DNA from: Chitinophagaceae bacterium
GTDB taxonomy: Bacteria; Bacteroidota; Bacteroidia; Chitinophagales; Chitinophagaceae
DNA: 58,739 bases
NCBI GenBank assembly: GCA_020848815.1
Contig: JADLHL010000179.1
Coordinates: 1 to 58,739, forward strand
Direction: 5' to 3'
How positions within the stretch are numbered: the first letter of the stretch is position 1; each line of letters starts with the position of its first letter. Positions 8,127 through 17,003 of this stretch are shown here, piece by piece. The translations under genes and the position numbers were made by a program. Under the pieces are notes generated by a model. The model was not told where the DNA came from and did no database searches. It worked only from the letters and a program-made list of their open reading frames with translations.

Positions 8127-9047
8127 TTACAGCAAAAACGAAACCGGATAAATGATGTATTCCAGAAAAAACAACAACCAGAAAAACATGTAAAAACTTT
8201 TGATGGCTGTTTCGTTGTTCAAAGACAGCCTCGACGCTCTGGCAATGAACACAACACAAAGCACAACATGCGACAGAGAAAAGAAAGCAGTTTGCACCGG
8301 CATGTGCAATACCAACGGGCTGGCTGCTACCAGTAAGTATGATATGCTCACCACTGCTACCCCTAGCCAAAGAGCGGTATTTCTGCTCATGCTTACGGCC
8401 AGTGTTTTAAATGCAAATTGGGCATCGCCTGCTGTGTCTGGTATGTCTTTAAACCAGGCAATGCCAAAACTAAACCCCACCACAAACAAAGCCAGCGGCC
8501 AAACGGCATCTGGTATATGCCAGCTACCAGAAATTTGCTGAGTGAAATGAGCTGCCATGCCCAGGTTTACCAGCAATCCACGTACCGTTACAATCGCTAT
8601 GGCAGCAGGCAGGTGATGTCGTTTTAGTTTTAGTGGAGGTAATGAATACGCTGCACCAATAAGGTTGATCAACAGTATCAGCAGGAAAAATGACCATCCC
8701 AAAAGGAAAGCTGTACCCAAACTAATGAATAAGCTCATCCAAACTGCCAGCTTTGCCTGCAACAAAGAAATGGTGCCAGCAGCCAATGGCAGCCATGGCT
8801 TGTTGATGCGGTCTACTTCGATATCCTGCCACTGGTTTAAACCCACAATAAACACATTGCAGGCAAGAGCACTCAGTAAAGTAAGCAGGTAGTCATTGGC
8901 ATGTTGCTGCATGAATGCGTAAGTGCCAGTTGGCGAACCAGCAAGAATGGCGCAGCTAATTGTGTACAGTGCAGTGATACTGAAAAATGAACCAATAATG
9001 GTATGTGGCCTGCTGAATGCCCACCAGGCTTTTGCTGTTGTAATCAT
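8127..9047 (-). CDS. UbiA-superfamily prenyltransferase, homogentisate phytyl/prenyl-transferase-like
   Basis: This integral membrane prenyltransferase (306 residues, about nine hydrophobic helices) would attach a polyprenyl or phytyl chain to an aromatic acceptor. The first Asp-rich motif is NQWQDIEVDRINKPWLPLA (residues 71-89) and the second is FKDIPDTAGD (199-208). Between them lie AYSLPPLKLKR and TVRGLLVNLGMAAH. This whole set, especially NQ..DIEVD..NKP.LPLA and KDIPD..GD, is the signature of the homogentisate phytyltransferase (VTE2) branch rather than of UbiA or MenA. The ATG at 9047 overlaps the stop of the upstream gene (ATGA); a longer frame to 9089 exists. Acceptor and donor are inferred. 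Confidence 0.8.
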   Translation of the reverse strand: MITTAKAWWAFSRPHTIIGSFFSITALYTISCAILAGSPTGTYAFMQQHANDYLLTLLSALACNVFIVGLNQWQDIEVDRINKPWLPLAAGTISLLQAKLAVWMSLFISLGTAFLLGWSFFLLILLINLIGAAYSLPPLKLKRHHLPAAIAIVTVRGLLVNLGMAAHFTQQISGSWHIPDAVWPLALFVVGFSFGIAWFKDIPDTAGDAQFAFKTLAVSMSRNTALWLGVAVVSISYLLVAASPLVLHMPVQTAFFSLSHVVLCVVFIARASRLSLNNETAIKSFYMFFWLLFFLEYIIYPVSFLL

Positions 9048-9781
9048 ATGTTCGGTTGGCCGGTTAATATAGATACTTTCTGCCACCATGGTCCTTTTTG
9101 CACAAATGACACTGAATAATTTTGGGTAGATGTTTCATTTACCAACGCTATAAAACGCTTGGCAGAAATGGACCGAAAAACAGACATCCAGCCATCCCAG
9201 GTAATGGTGAAAAGATTGATGGGAATAAGATAAGTGAATAGCAGACGCTTGAGCTGAAAGGGATGTACAAACGGGGTAAACAGCAGCTGCCCGAGAGTTG
9301 TAGCCAAAGTAATGGCCAAGAAATTAATGAGTGAAGGATGTGTAATTTCTGCAAAAACAAATGGCCGGTTTGTGCGGCTGATGGTTGCTATAATCAACTG
9401 CCTTTCTTGCTGCGAAAAATGGTGCAATGCATTAAACATAGTGACCAGCCCGTTGCCGGGAATGGCATCTTTCAAAATGTCGATGCTGGCAAATGTTACT
9501 ACCGTATTTGGTGTCGCAATTGATATGGGTTGCAAATATTTATCGGTAAGGAAAATGGTATCAGCAAAGAATTGTTTACTCAATAAAAATTGTACCGGCC
9601 CGGCTGCTCCTGTACAGCAGTCTGTCCATGCTGTCAGATTGTTTTGTTCTTTCATCGTTGCCAGTATGGGTAGTACAGGGGTGTACAAAGCAAACTTTGC
9701 AGCTATAAACGATATGTATTCCATTTGATACCGGCGCAGCCAGATAGGGAACCAACTGTGGTCTTCTAATTCGAGTGACAT
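9044..9781 (-). CDS. Class I SAM-methyltransferase-like protein
   Basis: This is a 245-residue protein with a Rossmann-type N-terminal half. TDCCTGAAGPVQFLL (about residues 53-67) sits where methyltransferase motif I (DxGxGxG) belongs, then TIFLTDKYLQP, a motif IV-like FNALHHFSQQERQLII, and FVFAEITHPSL. Residues about 150-195 are hydrophobic (LAITLATTLGQLLFTPF and LFTYLIPINLF), which suggests membrane association. It is translationally coupled to the prenyltransferase (4-nt overlap) and divergent from the phytol-kinase-like fusion 59 nt away. A ring methyltransferase role would suit the neighbours but is inference, because motif I is degenerate. Confidence 0.6.
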   Translation of the reverse strand: MSLELEDHSWFPIWLRRYQMEYISFIAAKFALYTPVLPILATMKEQNNLTAWTDCCTGAAGPVQFLLSKQFFADTIFLTDKYLQPISIATPNTVVTFASIDILKDAIPGNGLVTMFNALHHFSQQERQLIIATISRTNRPFVFAEITHPSLINFLAITLATTLGQLLFTPFVHPFQLKRLLFTYLIPINLFTITWDGWMSVFRSISAKRFIALVNETSTQNYSVSFVQKGPWWQKVSILTGQPNI

Positions 9782-9840
9782 GTAATAAGGAAGATAACTA
9801 TTTTGTGCTCACCAATCTTGATGATTTACTTATTGCATCC

Positions 9841-11298
9841 ATGAATACACCCGCTGTTGTAATACTGCTGTTGGTTATTGGCGTTACACTATTTATTAGT
9901 GAAAACATGGCCAAAGCCAAGTGGATGCCGGTAGTGCTGGCTCGAAAAATTGTACACATTGTGGCTGTAACAGCGGTAGCTGTGTCGCCGGCTTTTTTTG
10001 CCAACCAATGGTTGCTGGCTGCAATAGTAGCGGGGTTTACCGGGTTGTTATGTTGGGCTGTGGCAACCAATAAACTAGCCATTGATGAAAGCCGAAGCAG
10101 AAAAAGCTGGGGCATTGTGCTTTTTCCTATCGCATTTTTATTGCTGCTGGCTTTTTTCGGAAGGTCAAAACCTTGGCTGGTTATTTATCCGATGCTGGTG
10201 CTTGCCTGGGCCGATGCTGCCGCAGCCATTGTTGGAGAAACCTTTGCCAAGCGGTATTTCTCTCTTACCGGCGACAGAAAATCGTTGGTGGGCAGTGCTA
10301 CTTTCTTCATCACCTCTTTTTTACTGTTATGGCTGCTGCCATATTCATTGTCCCTTTTTCATCCTGTTTTTCAATGGCCTCAGCCTTCGCATTTTGGCTA
10401 TACATGGCTTGTATTATTAACTTTCGTTGCCATCGTTGCTGCTGCAGCTGAGGCTTTGGGGAGCGGCGGGCTCGATAACCTGCTGGTACCCTTATTTGTG
10501 GCCTGGGGTATGGAAGTGATGATTCTGCCAGATGGTTTGGCTGGTTGTGTGATGGCCATTGTATTGGTCATACTCTTTGGGGTGCTGGCTTTTCGTAAAA
10601 AGTGGCTCGATGCTGGCGGTGCTGTTGCTGCTGCATTGCTCGGTGTAGTTTTATGGGTGGCCGGAGGAATGGTCGTTGTCATCCCCGTGTTGTTATTCTT
10701 CTTTTCGGGCAGCTTGCTGGGCAAATTGCCCCGCAAGGCAATCAGCGATGCAAAGCACAATAAACCAAGAGATTGGGCACAGGTGGCTGCCAATGGTGGT
10801 CTGGGCGGTGTTTTGATCATGGCGGATACGTTTTTTCCAAGCCATACTTTATTGATGGCCTATTTTGTTGCTGTTGCTGTCTGTACTGCAGATACATGGA
10901 GTAGCGAAATTGGTCAATGGGCCGGGGGTAAAGTGGTGGATATAGTGCGCTGTACTCCCTTGCAAGCTGGTTTGTCGGGCGGTATTAGCTGGCAAGGAAC
11001 AGTTGGAGGATTAATGGGTGCAACGCCTATCGGGTTGGCCTGCTATTGGATGGCAGAATTCAATGGCACTCAAGTTGCGATCATAATTGCATTCGGTTTT
11101 ACAGGTATGCTGGCAGATAGTGTACTGGGCAGCATCTTTCAGGGGCGCTTCCTGCTTGCCAACGGTACGCTTACAGAAGACAGGTCCTTAGCAAACGGAA
11201 AAGCACCCCAAAAAGGCTGGCGTTGGATGACCAACGACACCGTCAATTGGCTCAGCAACCTGCTGATGGTTGCTGCCTATCTCATTTTCTGTTGGTAA
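9841..11298 (+). CDS. Phytol kinase-like (VTE5) and DUF92 (VTE6-like) fusion membrane protein
   Basis: This is a 485-residue polytopic membrane protein with two recognisable halves. Residues 1-250 match the phytol/dolichol kinase family: ARKIVHI (34-40), LAWADAAAAIVGETFAKRYF (121-140), DRKSLVGSATFF, and AEALGSGGLDNLLVPL (203-218). Residues 251-485 match DUF92/TMEM19: RDWAQVAANGGLGGVL, CTADTWSSEIG, GGISWQGTVGGLMGA, GFTGMLADSVLGSIFQ, and NDTVNWLSNLL. In plants and cyanobacteria VTE5 phosphorylates phytol and VTE6 (DUF92) phosphorylates phytyl-phosphate, so the fusion could perform both steps. ATG 9841 is preferred to an upstream GTG at 9775, which would overlap the divergent gene. Confidence 0.8.
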   Translation: MNTPAVVILLLVIGVTLFISENMAKAKWMPVVLARKIVHIVAVTAVAVSPAFFANQWLLAAIVAGFTGLLCWAVATNKLAIDESRSRKSWGIVLFPIAFLLLLAFFGRSKPWLVIYPMLVLAWADAAAAIVGETFAKRYFSLTGDRKSLVGSATFFITSFLLLWLLPYSLSLFHPVFQWPQPSHFGYTWLVLLTFVAIVAAAAEALGSGGLDNLLVPLFVAWGMEVMILPDGLAGCVMAIVLVILFGVLAFRKKWLDAGGAVAAALLGVVLWVAGGMVVVIPVLLFFFSGSLLGKLPRKAISDAKHNKPRDWAQVAANGGLGGVLIMADTFFPSHTLLMAYFVAVAVCTADTWSSEIGQWAGGKVVDIVRCTPLQAGLSGGISWQGTVGGLMGATPIGLACYWMAEFNGTQVAIIIAFGFTGMLADSVLGSIFQGRFLLANGTLTEDRSLANGKAPQKGWRWMTNDTVNWLSNLLMVAAYLIFCW

Positions 11299-11419
11299 AA
11301 AAGCTGATTTTTGCAGCCGGCAAAGCGTCAGGCCAGCCAGAAAACATGGAATTGACAGGGTTTTTCCACCGTAGCAACACCTAATCTTAGTAAAATCTCA
11401 TTTTTCTTTGTTTTTCTTT

Positions 11420-11449
11420 TTGGAATTAACTGCTCCACACTTACCTTTG
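11420..11449 (+). promoter_or_regulatory. Bacteroidota-type promoter for rpsL
   Basis: A TTG at 11420-11422 and TACCTTTG at 11442-11449 are separated by 19 nt, fitting the primary-sigma consensus TTG-N17-23-TAnnTTTG. The box ends 24 nt before the rpsL ATG. Confidence 0.75.
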
Positions 11450-11473
11450 CCGTCCAATTTTAAAAAGCATCGA

Positions 11474-11854
11474 ATGCCTACTATTCAACAACTGGTACGC
11501 AAGGGTAGAGAAGTAATTAAAGCCAAGAGCAAGAGCCGTGCACTGGATGCATGCCCTCAGCGTCGTGGTGTTTGTACCCGTGTATATACAACAACGCCGA
11601 AGAAACCAAACTCCGCACTTCGTAAAGTAGCGAAGGTTCGTTTGACCAACAAGATTGAAGTGATTGCCTACATCCCCGGTGAAGGCCACAACCTGCAAGA
11701 GCACAGTATTGTACTCATCCGTGGTGGTCGTGTAAAAGACCTGCCAGGTGTACGTTACCACATCGTTCGTGGTAGCCTCGATACTGCCGGTGTAAAAGAC
11801 CGTAAGCAGAGCCGCTCTAAGTATGGTACCAAGAAAGAGAAGGCTAAGAAATAA
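11474..11854 (+). CDS. rpsL: 30S ribosomal protein S12
   Basis: S12 sits at the decoding centre of the small ribosomal subunit. The 126-residue protein begins [12 protein letters not shown] and contains the conserved [18 protein letters not shown] and [20 protein letters not shown] segments. Lys43 and Lys88, the residues commonly altered in streptomycin resistance, are both present, so this is the sensitive-type sequence. An in-frame upstream extension to 11408 is ignored because the promoter lies inside it. rpsG follows 31 nt downstream. Confidence 0.98.
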   Translation: MPTIQQLVRKGREVIKAKSKSRALDACPQRRGVCTRVYTTTPKKPNSALRKVAKVRLTNKIEVIAYIPGEGHNLQEHSIVLIRGGRVKDLPGVRYHIVRGSLDTAGVKDRKQSRSKYGTKKEKAKK

Positions 11855-11885
11855 TTTCTATCAAGATTTCAACTGATCATATATC

Positions 11886-12353
11886 ATGAGGAAAGCGCAA
11901 GCCAAAAAGTTGCCACTGGCACCAGATCCAAAATTCAACGACAAACTGGTAACCCGTTTTGTCAACAACCTGATGTGGGAAGGTAAGAAGAGCACTGCTC
12001 TGACTATTTTCTACGATTCTTTGGAAAAAGTAGCCAAAATAACCGGTGAAGACGGATACGAAATTTGGAAAAAAGCATTGACCAACGTTACGCCTGCTGT
12101 TGAAGTTCGCAGCCGTCGTATCGGTGGTGCTACCTTCCAGATTCCTGCCGAAGTTCGCCCCGACCGTAAAATCAGCCTGAGCATCAAGTGGCTCGTTCGC
12201 TACAGCCGTGAGCGTAACGGTCGCAGCATGGCCGACAAACTGGCTAACGAAATCGTTGCTGCCAGCAAAGGTGAAGGCGCTGCCTTCAAAAAGAAAGAAG
12301 ATACACACCGTATGGCCGAAGCCAACAAGGCTTTCAGTCACTTCCGTGTATAA
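11886..12353 (+). CDS. rpsG: 30S ribosomal protein S7
   Basis: S7 nucleates folding of the 16S rRNA 3' domain and contacts the exit-site tRNA. The 155-residue protein starts [17 protein letters not shown] and has the typical [34 protein letters not shown], and [17 protein letters not shown] segments, with the family C-terminus at FSHFRV. It is co-transcribed with rpsL. Unlike the classical str operon, fusA does not follow: a terminator and an adenine deaminase gene do. Confidence 0.98.
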   Translation: MRKAQAKKLPLAPDPKFNDKLVTRFVNNLMWEGKKSTALTIFYDSLEKVAKITGEDGYEIWKKALTNVTPAVEVRSRRIGGATFQIPAEVRPDRKISLSIKWLVRYSRERNGRSMADKLANEIVAASKGEGAAFKKKEDTHRMAEANKAFSHFRV

Positions 12354-12400
12354 CCTTTCCTCCGCTTTTAAAATTGGTTTTTTAGAGGTGAATAAAAAGG

Positions 12401-12428
12401 TCCCGCCCCTTTGGGTGCGGGATTTTTT
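12401..12428 (+). terminator. Terminator after rpsL-rpsG
   Basis: A CCCGC/GCGGG stem, extendable by one outer pair, is followed by TTTTTT. It closes the two-gene ribosomal operon before the adenine deaminase gene. Confidence 0.8.
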
Positions 12429-12500
12429 GCATATGTACCTCATCGCAATGCAAGTTGCTTGTATTTTGGTAGGCTGCTGCTTTTGCAAGAACTTGGCAGC

Positions 12501-14156
12501 ATGAACCATACAGTTACAGGCAATCTGGTGGACATTGCCCGCCGTTCCATTTTCCCCGCCAATATACATATTGCTGAAGGCTGCATTGCCAGCATTGAGC
12601 CCTTGGGTGAAGCTATCCATCCATCGCTGCCTTTTATTACGCCCGGCTTTGTAGACGCTCATGTGCATGTAGAAAGCAGTATGCTCATTCCGTCGGAGTT
12701 TGCCCGTTTGGCCGTGGTGCATGGCACTGTGTCTACCATCAGCGACCCGCATGAAATAGCCAATGTATGCGGCATGGAAGGCGTGGAATACATGATTGAG
12801 AATGGAAAGACGGTGCCTTTCAAATTCAACTTTGGTGCCCCCAGCTGTGTGCCTGCCACCATATTTGAAACAGCCGGTGCTGCACTCAATGCTAAAGATG
12901 TGGCGGCTCTTTTACAACGGCCAGAAATAAAATACCTGAGTGAGATGATGAACTTCCCGGGTGTATTGTACAAAGACCCGGAAGTTATGGAAAAGATTGC
13001 AGCTGCACATGCGTTGGGCAAACCCGTAGACGGACATGCGCCCGGCCTGCGTGGCGATGCGGCCCAGCAATACATTGATGCAGGTATAAGCACCGACCAT
13101 GAATGTTTTACACTGGAAGAAGCCCTCGATAAACTGCAGCGGGGCATGAAAATTTTGATTCGTGAAGGAAGTGCTGCGAAAAACTTTGAGGCTCTCATTC
13201 CGCTGTTGCCGGAGTGGTATGCCCAAATGATGTTTTGCAGCGATGATAAACATCCTGATAGTTTGGTGCTTGGCCACATCAACCATTTGTGTGCCCGTGC
13301 TGTAGCGCTGGGCATGGATGTATTCAATGTATTACAAGTAGCATGCGTTAATCCGGTGCAGCACTATAAACTCGATGTGGGTTTATTGCAGCCTGGTGAT
13401 CCGGCAGATTTTATTGTACTGAAAAACCTGCAGCAATTTGAAGTAGCAGCCACCTACATCAATGGTGAACTGGTGGCCAGCAATGGTGTATCGCATATTC
13501 AGCCACAAGCATGGCATGTCATCAATCACTTTGATTGTGCTCCGACAACAGCTGCCGACTTTTCTTACCCACACCATAAATGGGGTGAAGAAGAAAATTT
13601 TGAACAGGTATATGCCATTGAAGCATTAGATGGACAACTCATCACCAATAAGTTGACGTTACCTATCACCGATTTTCCGGTGCACAGTGATGCCATGCAT
13701 GCATCGGTAGAGAATGACCTGTTGAAAATTGTGGTTGTCAATCGTTATCATCAGGCACCCATTGCCAAATCTTTTATCCGAAATGTGGGGCTGAAAACCG
13801 GCGCCATTGCCAGTAGTGTAGCCCACGATAGCCACAACATTGTAGCCGTAGGTGTGGATGATGAAAGCCTGAGTGCCGCAGTGAATTTGGTGATTGCTGC
13901 ACAGGGTGGCGTAGCTGCTTGTGGCAAAGGGCAACAGCATGTGTTGGGCCTGCCGGTTGCCGGCCTTATGACCAATGAAGATGGTTATGCAGTGGCTGAA
14001 AAATACACCGCCATCGATCAGTTTGTAAAGCAGGAGCTGGGTTCCACTTTGGCTTCACCGTTTATGACATTGTCTTTTATGGCGCTGCTGGTAATACCGC
14101 ACCTCAAGCTGAGCGACAAAGGCCTCTTCAATGGTGATAGTTTCTCCTTTGTGTAG
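12501..14156 (+). CDS. ade: Adenine deaminase
   Basis: Ade converts adenine to hypoxanthine and ammonia for purine salvage. The 551-residue amidohydrolase-fold protein has the metal-binding PGFVDAHVHVESSM (residues 48-62), SDPHEIANVCG, the DGHAPGL and STDHECFTLEEA segments, and CSDDKHPDSL. The C-terminal half (LKTGAIASSVAHDSHNIVAV and AAQGGVAACG) is the characteristic second domain of bacterial Ade, which distinguishes it from adenosine deaminase. The ATG at 12501 begins the conserved N-terminus; upstream in-frame codons overlap the rpsG terminator. With upp and hpt elsewhere in the window it belongs to base salvage. Confidence 0.95.
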   Translation: MNHTVTGNLVDIARRSIFPANIHIAEGCIASIEPLGEAIHPSLPFITPGFVDAHVHVESSMLIPSEFARLAVVHGTVSTISDPHEIANVCGMEGVEYMIENGKTVPFKFNFGAPSCVPATIFETAGAALNAKDVAALLQRPEIKYLSEMMNFPGVLYKDPEVMEKIAAAHALGKPVDGHAPGLRGDAAQQYIDAGISTDHECFTLEEALDKLQRGMKILIREGSAAKNFEALIPLLPEWYAQMMFCSDDKHPDSLVLGHINHLCARAVALGMDVFNVLQVACVNPVQHYKLDVGLLQPGDPADFIVLKNLQQFEVAATYINGELVASNGVSHIQPQAWHVINHFDCAPTTAADFSYPHHKWGEEENFEQVYAIEALDGQLITNKLTLPITDFPVHSDAMHASVENDLLKIVVVNRYHQAPIAKSFIRNVGLKTGAIASSVAHDSHNIVAVGVDDESLSAAVNLVIAAQGGVAACGKGQQHVLGLPVAGLMTNEDGYAVAEKYTAIDQFVKQELGSTLASPFMTLSFMALLVIPHLKLSDKGLFNGDSFSFV

Positions 14157-14212
14157 CAGGGCTTGCATTTGGCATTTGAATCGATTACCTTATCGATTCA
14201 AATCACTCCCAC

Positions 14213-15004
14213 ATGACTAATAATTTCTACCTGGCACTCTCAGCTATACTGCTGCTGCCATTGCTACCTGCTTTTATCATTTATAAGTTTTTGCCCGAAA
14301 GCGAAACCAATGTAGAGGGGCCTTACAAAAAACTCAACCTGAAATTGAAAGGCGCTTTTGCAGGCTACTTTTTATTGGTGCTCATCGGCCTTGGGTTGCA
14401 GTATTTCATTTTGGGCAATGAGCAAACCAAACAACTGGAAGCATTGACGGCACAAGTAAAAGAACAAGATTCCGCAATAGCGGTGATGAAAAGTCAGCTG
14501 GCCAAATCGCCGGTGATAGACTGGCATGTAAAAGGCGTAGTGATGCCCGGTGAAAAAGAAGGCACCCGTTTCTTTTTTGATGATGGCACCACCACCAAAA
14601 ATCCCGACGGCAGTTTTGAATTGATTAAAAGAAGCGTGGCCACACAAGGCTCGGCCAAACCACCCAAATGGATTTGTGTGTACAATCCCATCACAGGCTA
14701 CAGAGTGGTGAGCCTTAACAGAGAAGTGAACCATCCTGACATTGCAGCTTTTGATGTGCAGTTCAACGAAGACAATCACGAAATCGTTATCCGCAAACCC
14801 ATCGACATCAACAGCGCCGAAAAAGATTCGGTCGTCGCTGTGGCTGGTTTTTTGGAAAAAAATCCGCAGTTGAAACAACAGGTTGAAACGAGTAATCCGC
14901 AGCTGCTCATCAAAGCCGACAAGCTAAAAGTAGAGCAGCAGAAAATCAAATTCAATCACTTGGTAAAACCTGCGAAACCAGCTACGTTAATCACGAATCA
15001 ATAA
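14213..15004 (+). CDS. Hypothetical membrane-anchored protein
   Basis: This 263-residue protein is not recognised. There are two hydrophobic segments, LALSAILLLPLLPAFIIYKFL (about 6-26) and AGYFLLVLIGLGLQYFIL (about 49-67). A short coiled-coil follows (EQTKQLEALTAQVKEQDSAI), then a soluble domain of about 160 residues with an FFFDDGTTTKNPDGSFEL stretch and an IDINSAEKDSVVAVAGFLE segment. The tail is Lys/Gln-rich. The topology suggests a small inner-membrane protein with a large soluble domain. It lies alone between ade and the convergent anmK. Confidence 0.55.
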   Translation: MTNNFYLALSAILLLPLLPAFIIYKFLPESETNVEGPYKKLNLKLKGAFAGYFLLVLIGLGLQYFILGNEQTKQLEALTAQVKEQDSAIAVMKSQLAKSPVIDWHVKGVVMPGEKEGTRFFFDDGTTTKNPDGSFELIKRSVATQGSAKPPKWICVYNPITGYRVVSLNREVNHPDIAAFDVQFNEDNHEIVIRKPIDINSAEKDSVVAVAGFLEKNPQLKQQVETSNPQLLIKADKLKVEQQKIKFNHLVKPAKPATLITNQ

Positions 15005-15020
15005 TGTAACGTGCATCAAG

Positions 15021-16121
15021 TTATGCTTCCTGCCCCACCCAAACCGCACCGCCAATGCTGCTACGGCTGGCACCGGTTACAGTGTGCATCACAGTGTTTT
15101 CTTCCCGCCAGCGGAGTACTCCCAATAATGCCATCACCAGCGCCTCTTTGTAGTTAACCAAACCAACTTCGGGTACAATCACTTCTATCTGCATCACTTG
15201 TAAGCTCTGGCGTAGTCGTTCTATCAAAAAGTTGTTGAAAGCACCGCCGCCAGTCACCAATAGTTTTCTGGGTTGATCTGCAGACAACTTTGGTATGACT
15301 TTACCCAGGCTGCGGGTAGTTTGTATGCAAATATGCTCCACCATAGTGCGGAGTGCATCTTGCACCGAAAGGTTGGCATCTTTCAGCAATGGATAAATAA
15401 CATCGGTGCCAAACTGGTTGGCCAGTGATTTGGGAAACGGTTGACTGTAATAGGGCTGCTGATTCATTTTGGCCAGCACTTCATCCCGCACAAAACCTTT
15501 GGCGGCCAATGCACCGCCTGCATCGTACGCCTGCCCAGTTTGTGCAGCAAATAAGTTAAGCACCCGGTTGGCCGGGCAAATGTCGAAGGCAACATAGCTA
15601 TCGCCCACATTGGCCGAGAGGTTAGCAATGCCCCCTATGTTGAGGAGCAAGGGATACTCTGCCAGCAGTAATTTTTCGCCCATAGGTACAATGGGAGCAC
15701 CTTGTCCGCCGAGGGCTACATCCATGGCCCGGAGGTCGCTTACCACATTGATGCCGGTGGTAGCTGCAATTGCCGCACCATCGCCAAGCTGTGCCGTCAT
15801 GCGGTGCTGTGGCTCATGAAAAGTGGTGTGCCCATGGCTGGCAATGAGCTGTACCTGATGTTGCAGCTGATGCGTTTCTATAAAAGCATTGACTTGTTCG
15901 CCGAGGTAATGGCCATATTCGGTATGCAGGCGCAAGTAATCGGCTGCATTGAGGTCGGTGGCATGGCGCAGTTTGTGGGTCCATGTTTCGCTATACGGCA
16001 TGCATGCTGAAGCTTTTATCTGGTAGCTCCACTTACCCCGGATTTCATCCAGCTCCGCAAAAACAATATCTAATCCGTCGAGGCTACTGCCGCTCATTAA
16101 ACCGATGACTCTGTAAAACAT
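15021..16121 (-). CDS. anmK: Anhydro-N-acetylmuramic acid kinase
   Basis: AnmK opens and phosphorylates 1,6-anhydro-MurNAc to MurNAc-6-phosphate in cell-wall recycling. The 366-residue ASKHA-fold protein has GLMSGSSLDGLDIVFAEL at the N-terminus, then ASHGHTTFHEP and GAPIVPMGEKLL. Further on are LLNIGGIANLSA, DICPANRVLN, and the ATP-site LVTGGGAFNNFLIERL. Start and length fit the family. It is divergent from upp with 147 nt between. Confidence 0.94.
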   Translation of the reverse strand: MFYRVIGLMSGSSLDGLDIVFAELDEIRGKWSYQIKASACMPYSETWTHKLRHATDLNAADYLRLHTEYGHYLGEQVNAFIETHQLQHQVQLIASHGHTTFHEPQHRMTAQLGDGAAIAATTGINVVSDLRAMDVALGGQGAPIVPMGEKLLLAEYPLLLNIGGIANLSANVGDSYVAFDICPANRVLNLFAAQTGQAYDAGGALAAKGFVRDEVLAKMNQQPYYSQPFPKSLANQFGTDVIYPLLKDANLSVQDALRTMVEHICIQTTRSLGKVIPKLSADQPRKLLVTGGGAFNNFLIERLRQSLQVMQIEVIVPEVGLVNYKEALVMALLGVLRWREENTVMHTVTGASRSSIGGAVWVGQEA

Positions 16122-16268
16122 ATTTCAATTTTCGGCCCGAAAGTTCGGACAGATAATTGATATTTGATTTTGATAAATGCAACCGCAATACCTGCAGGCT
16201 TTTGCAGGCCGGAGAAACCCTTTTTTGCGGTAGCTACATTACTTTTTATTTACAATAGATAGCAGCAG

Positions 16269-16919
16269 ATGGTCATTAATTTGAGTGAGCAAAATAGCCT
16301 GGTAAATACCTGGGTGGCAGAGTTGAGAGATGTAACCGTACAAACGGACAGGATGCGTTTCCGGCGCAACCTGCAGCGCATTGCCGAAATAGCCGCTTAC
16401 GAAATCTCCAAATCACTCGATTGGGAAACCTATGATGTAGAAACGCCGCTGGGAAGCAGCCCTGCTATCCGTTTGAAAAAACAACCTGTGCTGGCCACTA
16501 TTCTTCGTGCCGGCTTGCCCATGCACGAAGGCTTGCTCAATTATTTCGACAAGGCCGACAATGCTTTTATTTCTGCCTACCGCAAGCATCACCGCGATGG
16601 TTCTTTCGAAATAAAACTCGAGTACGTAAGCTGCCCCGATTTGGATGGTAAAGTGCTCATTATAGCTGACCCCATGCTGGCCACAGGAGCTTCGTTGGTA
16701 AAAACCATTGAAGAACTGGTGGGCGAAGGCTCGCCTGCACAAATACATATTGTATGTGCCATTGCCTGCAGTGTGGGCATCGAGTATGTACACAGAAACG
16801 CCCCCAACGTAAAAATCTGGTGTGGTGATATTGATGATGAGCTGACGGCCAAGGGCTACATCGTACCAGGCTTGGGCGATGCGGGTGATTTGGCATACGG
16901 TCCGAAAACACAGCAGTAG
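16269..16919 (+). CDS. upp: Uracil phosphoribosyltransferase
   Basis: Upp makes UMP from uracil and PRPP. The 216-residue protein has the type I PRTase layout: VTVQTDRMRFRRNL at the N-terminus, then ILRAGLPMHEGLLNYF and ISAYRKHHRDG. The PRPP loop is IADPMLATGASLVKTIEEL, and the uracil-site C-terminus is YIVPGLGDAGDLAYG. The Thr-Gly of the PRPP loop is intact. It probably has its own promoter in the anmK-upp intergenic region. Confidence 0.94.
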   Translation: MVINLSEQNSLVNTWVAELRDVTVQTDRMRFRRNLQRIAEIAAYEISKSLDWETYDVETPLGSSPAIRLKKQPVLATILRAGLPMHEGLLNYFDKADNAFISAYRKHHRDGSFEIKLEYVSCPDLDGKVLIIADPMLATGASLVKTIEELVGEGSPAQIHIVCAIACSVGIEYVHRNAPNVKIWCGDIDDELTAKGYIVPGLGDAGDLAYGPKTQQ

Positions 16920-17003
16920 TCGTCGCTTTATTTGTTAAACATCGCATTTGTTGCGGCTGCAATGCAACGTATCCATAAATTAGTGCTGTCTGCTGATTAT
17001 ATT

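Noticed and set aside
11877..12752. 291-codon minus-strand frame across rpsG and ade start
   Set aside because: It runs antisense through rpsG and a terminator, with no promoter and no recognisable domain.
12659..13327. 222-codon minus-strand frame inside ade
   Set aside because: Shadow of a well-supported gene; no independent evidence.
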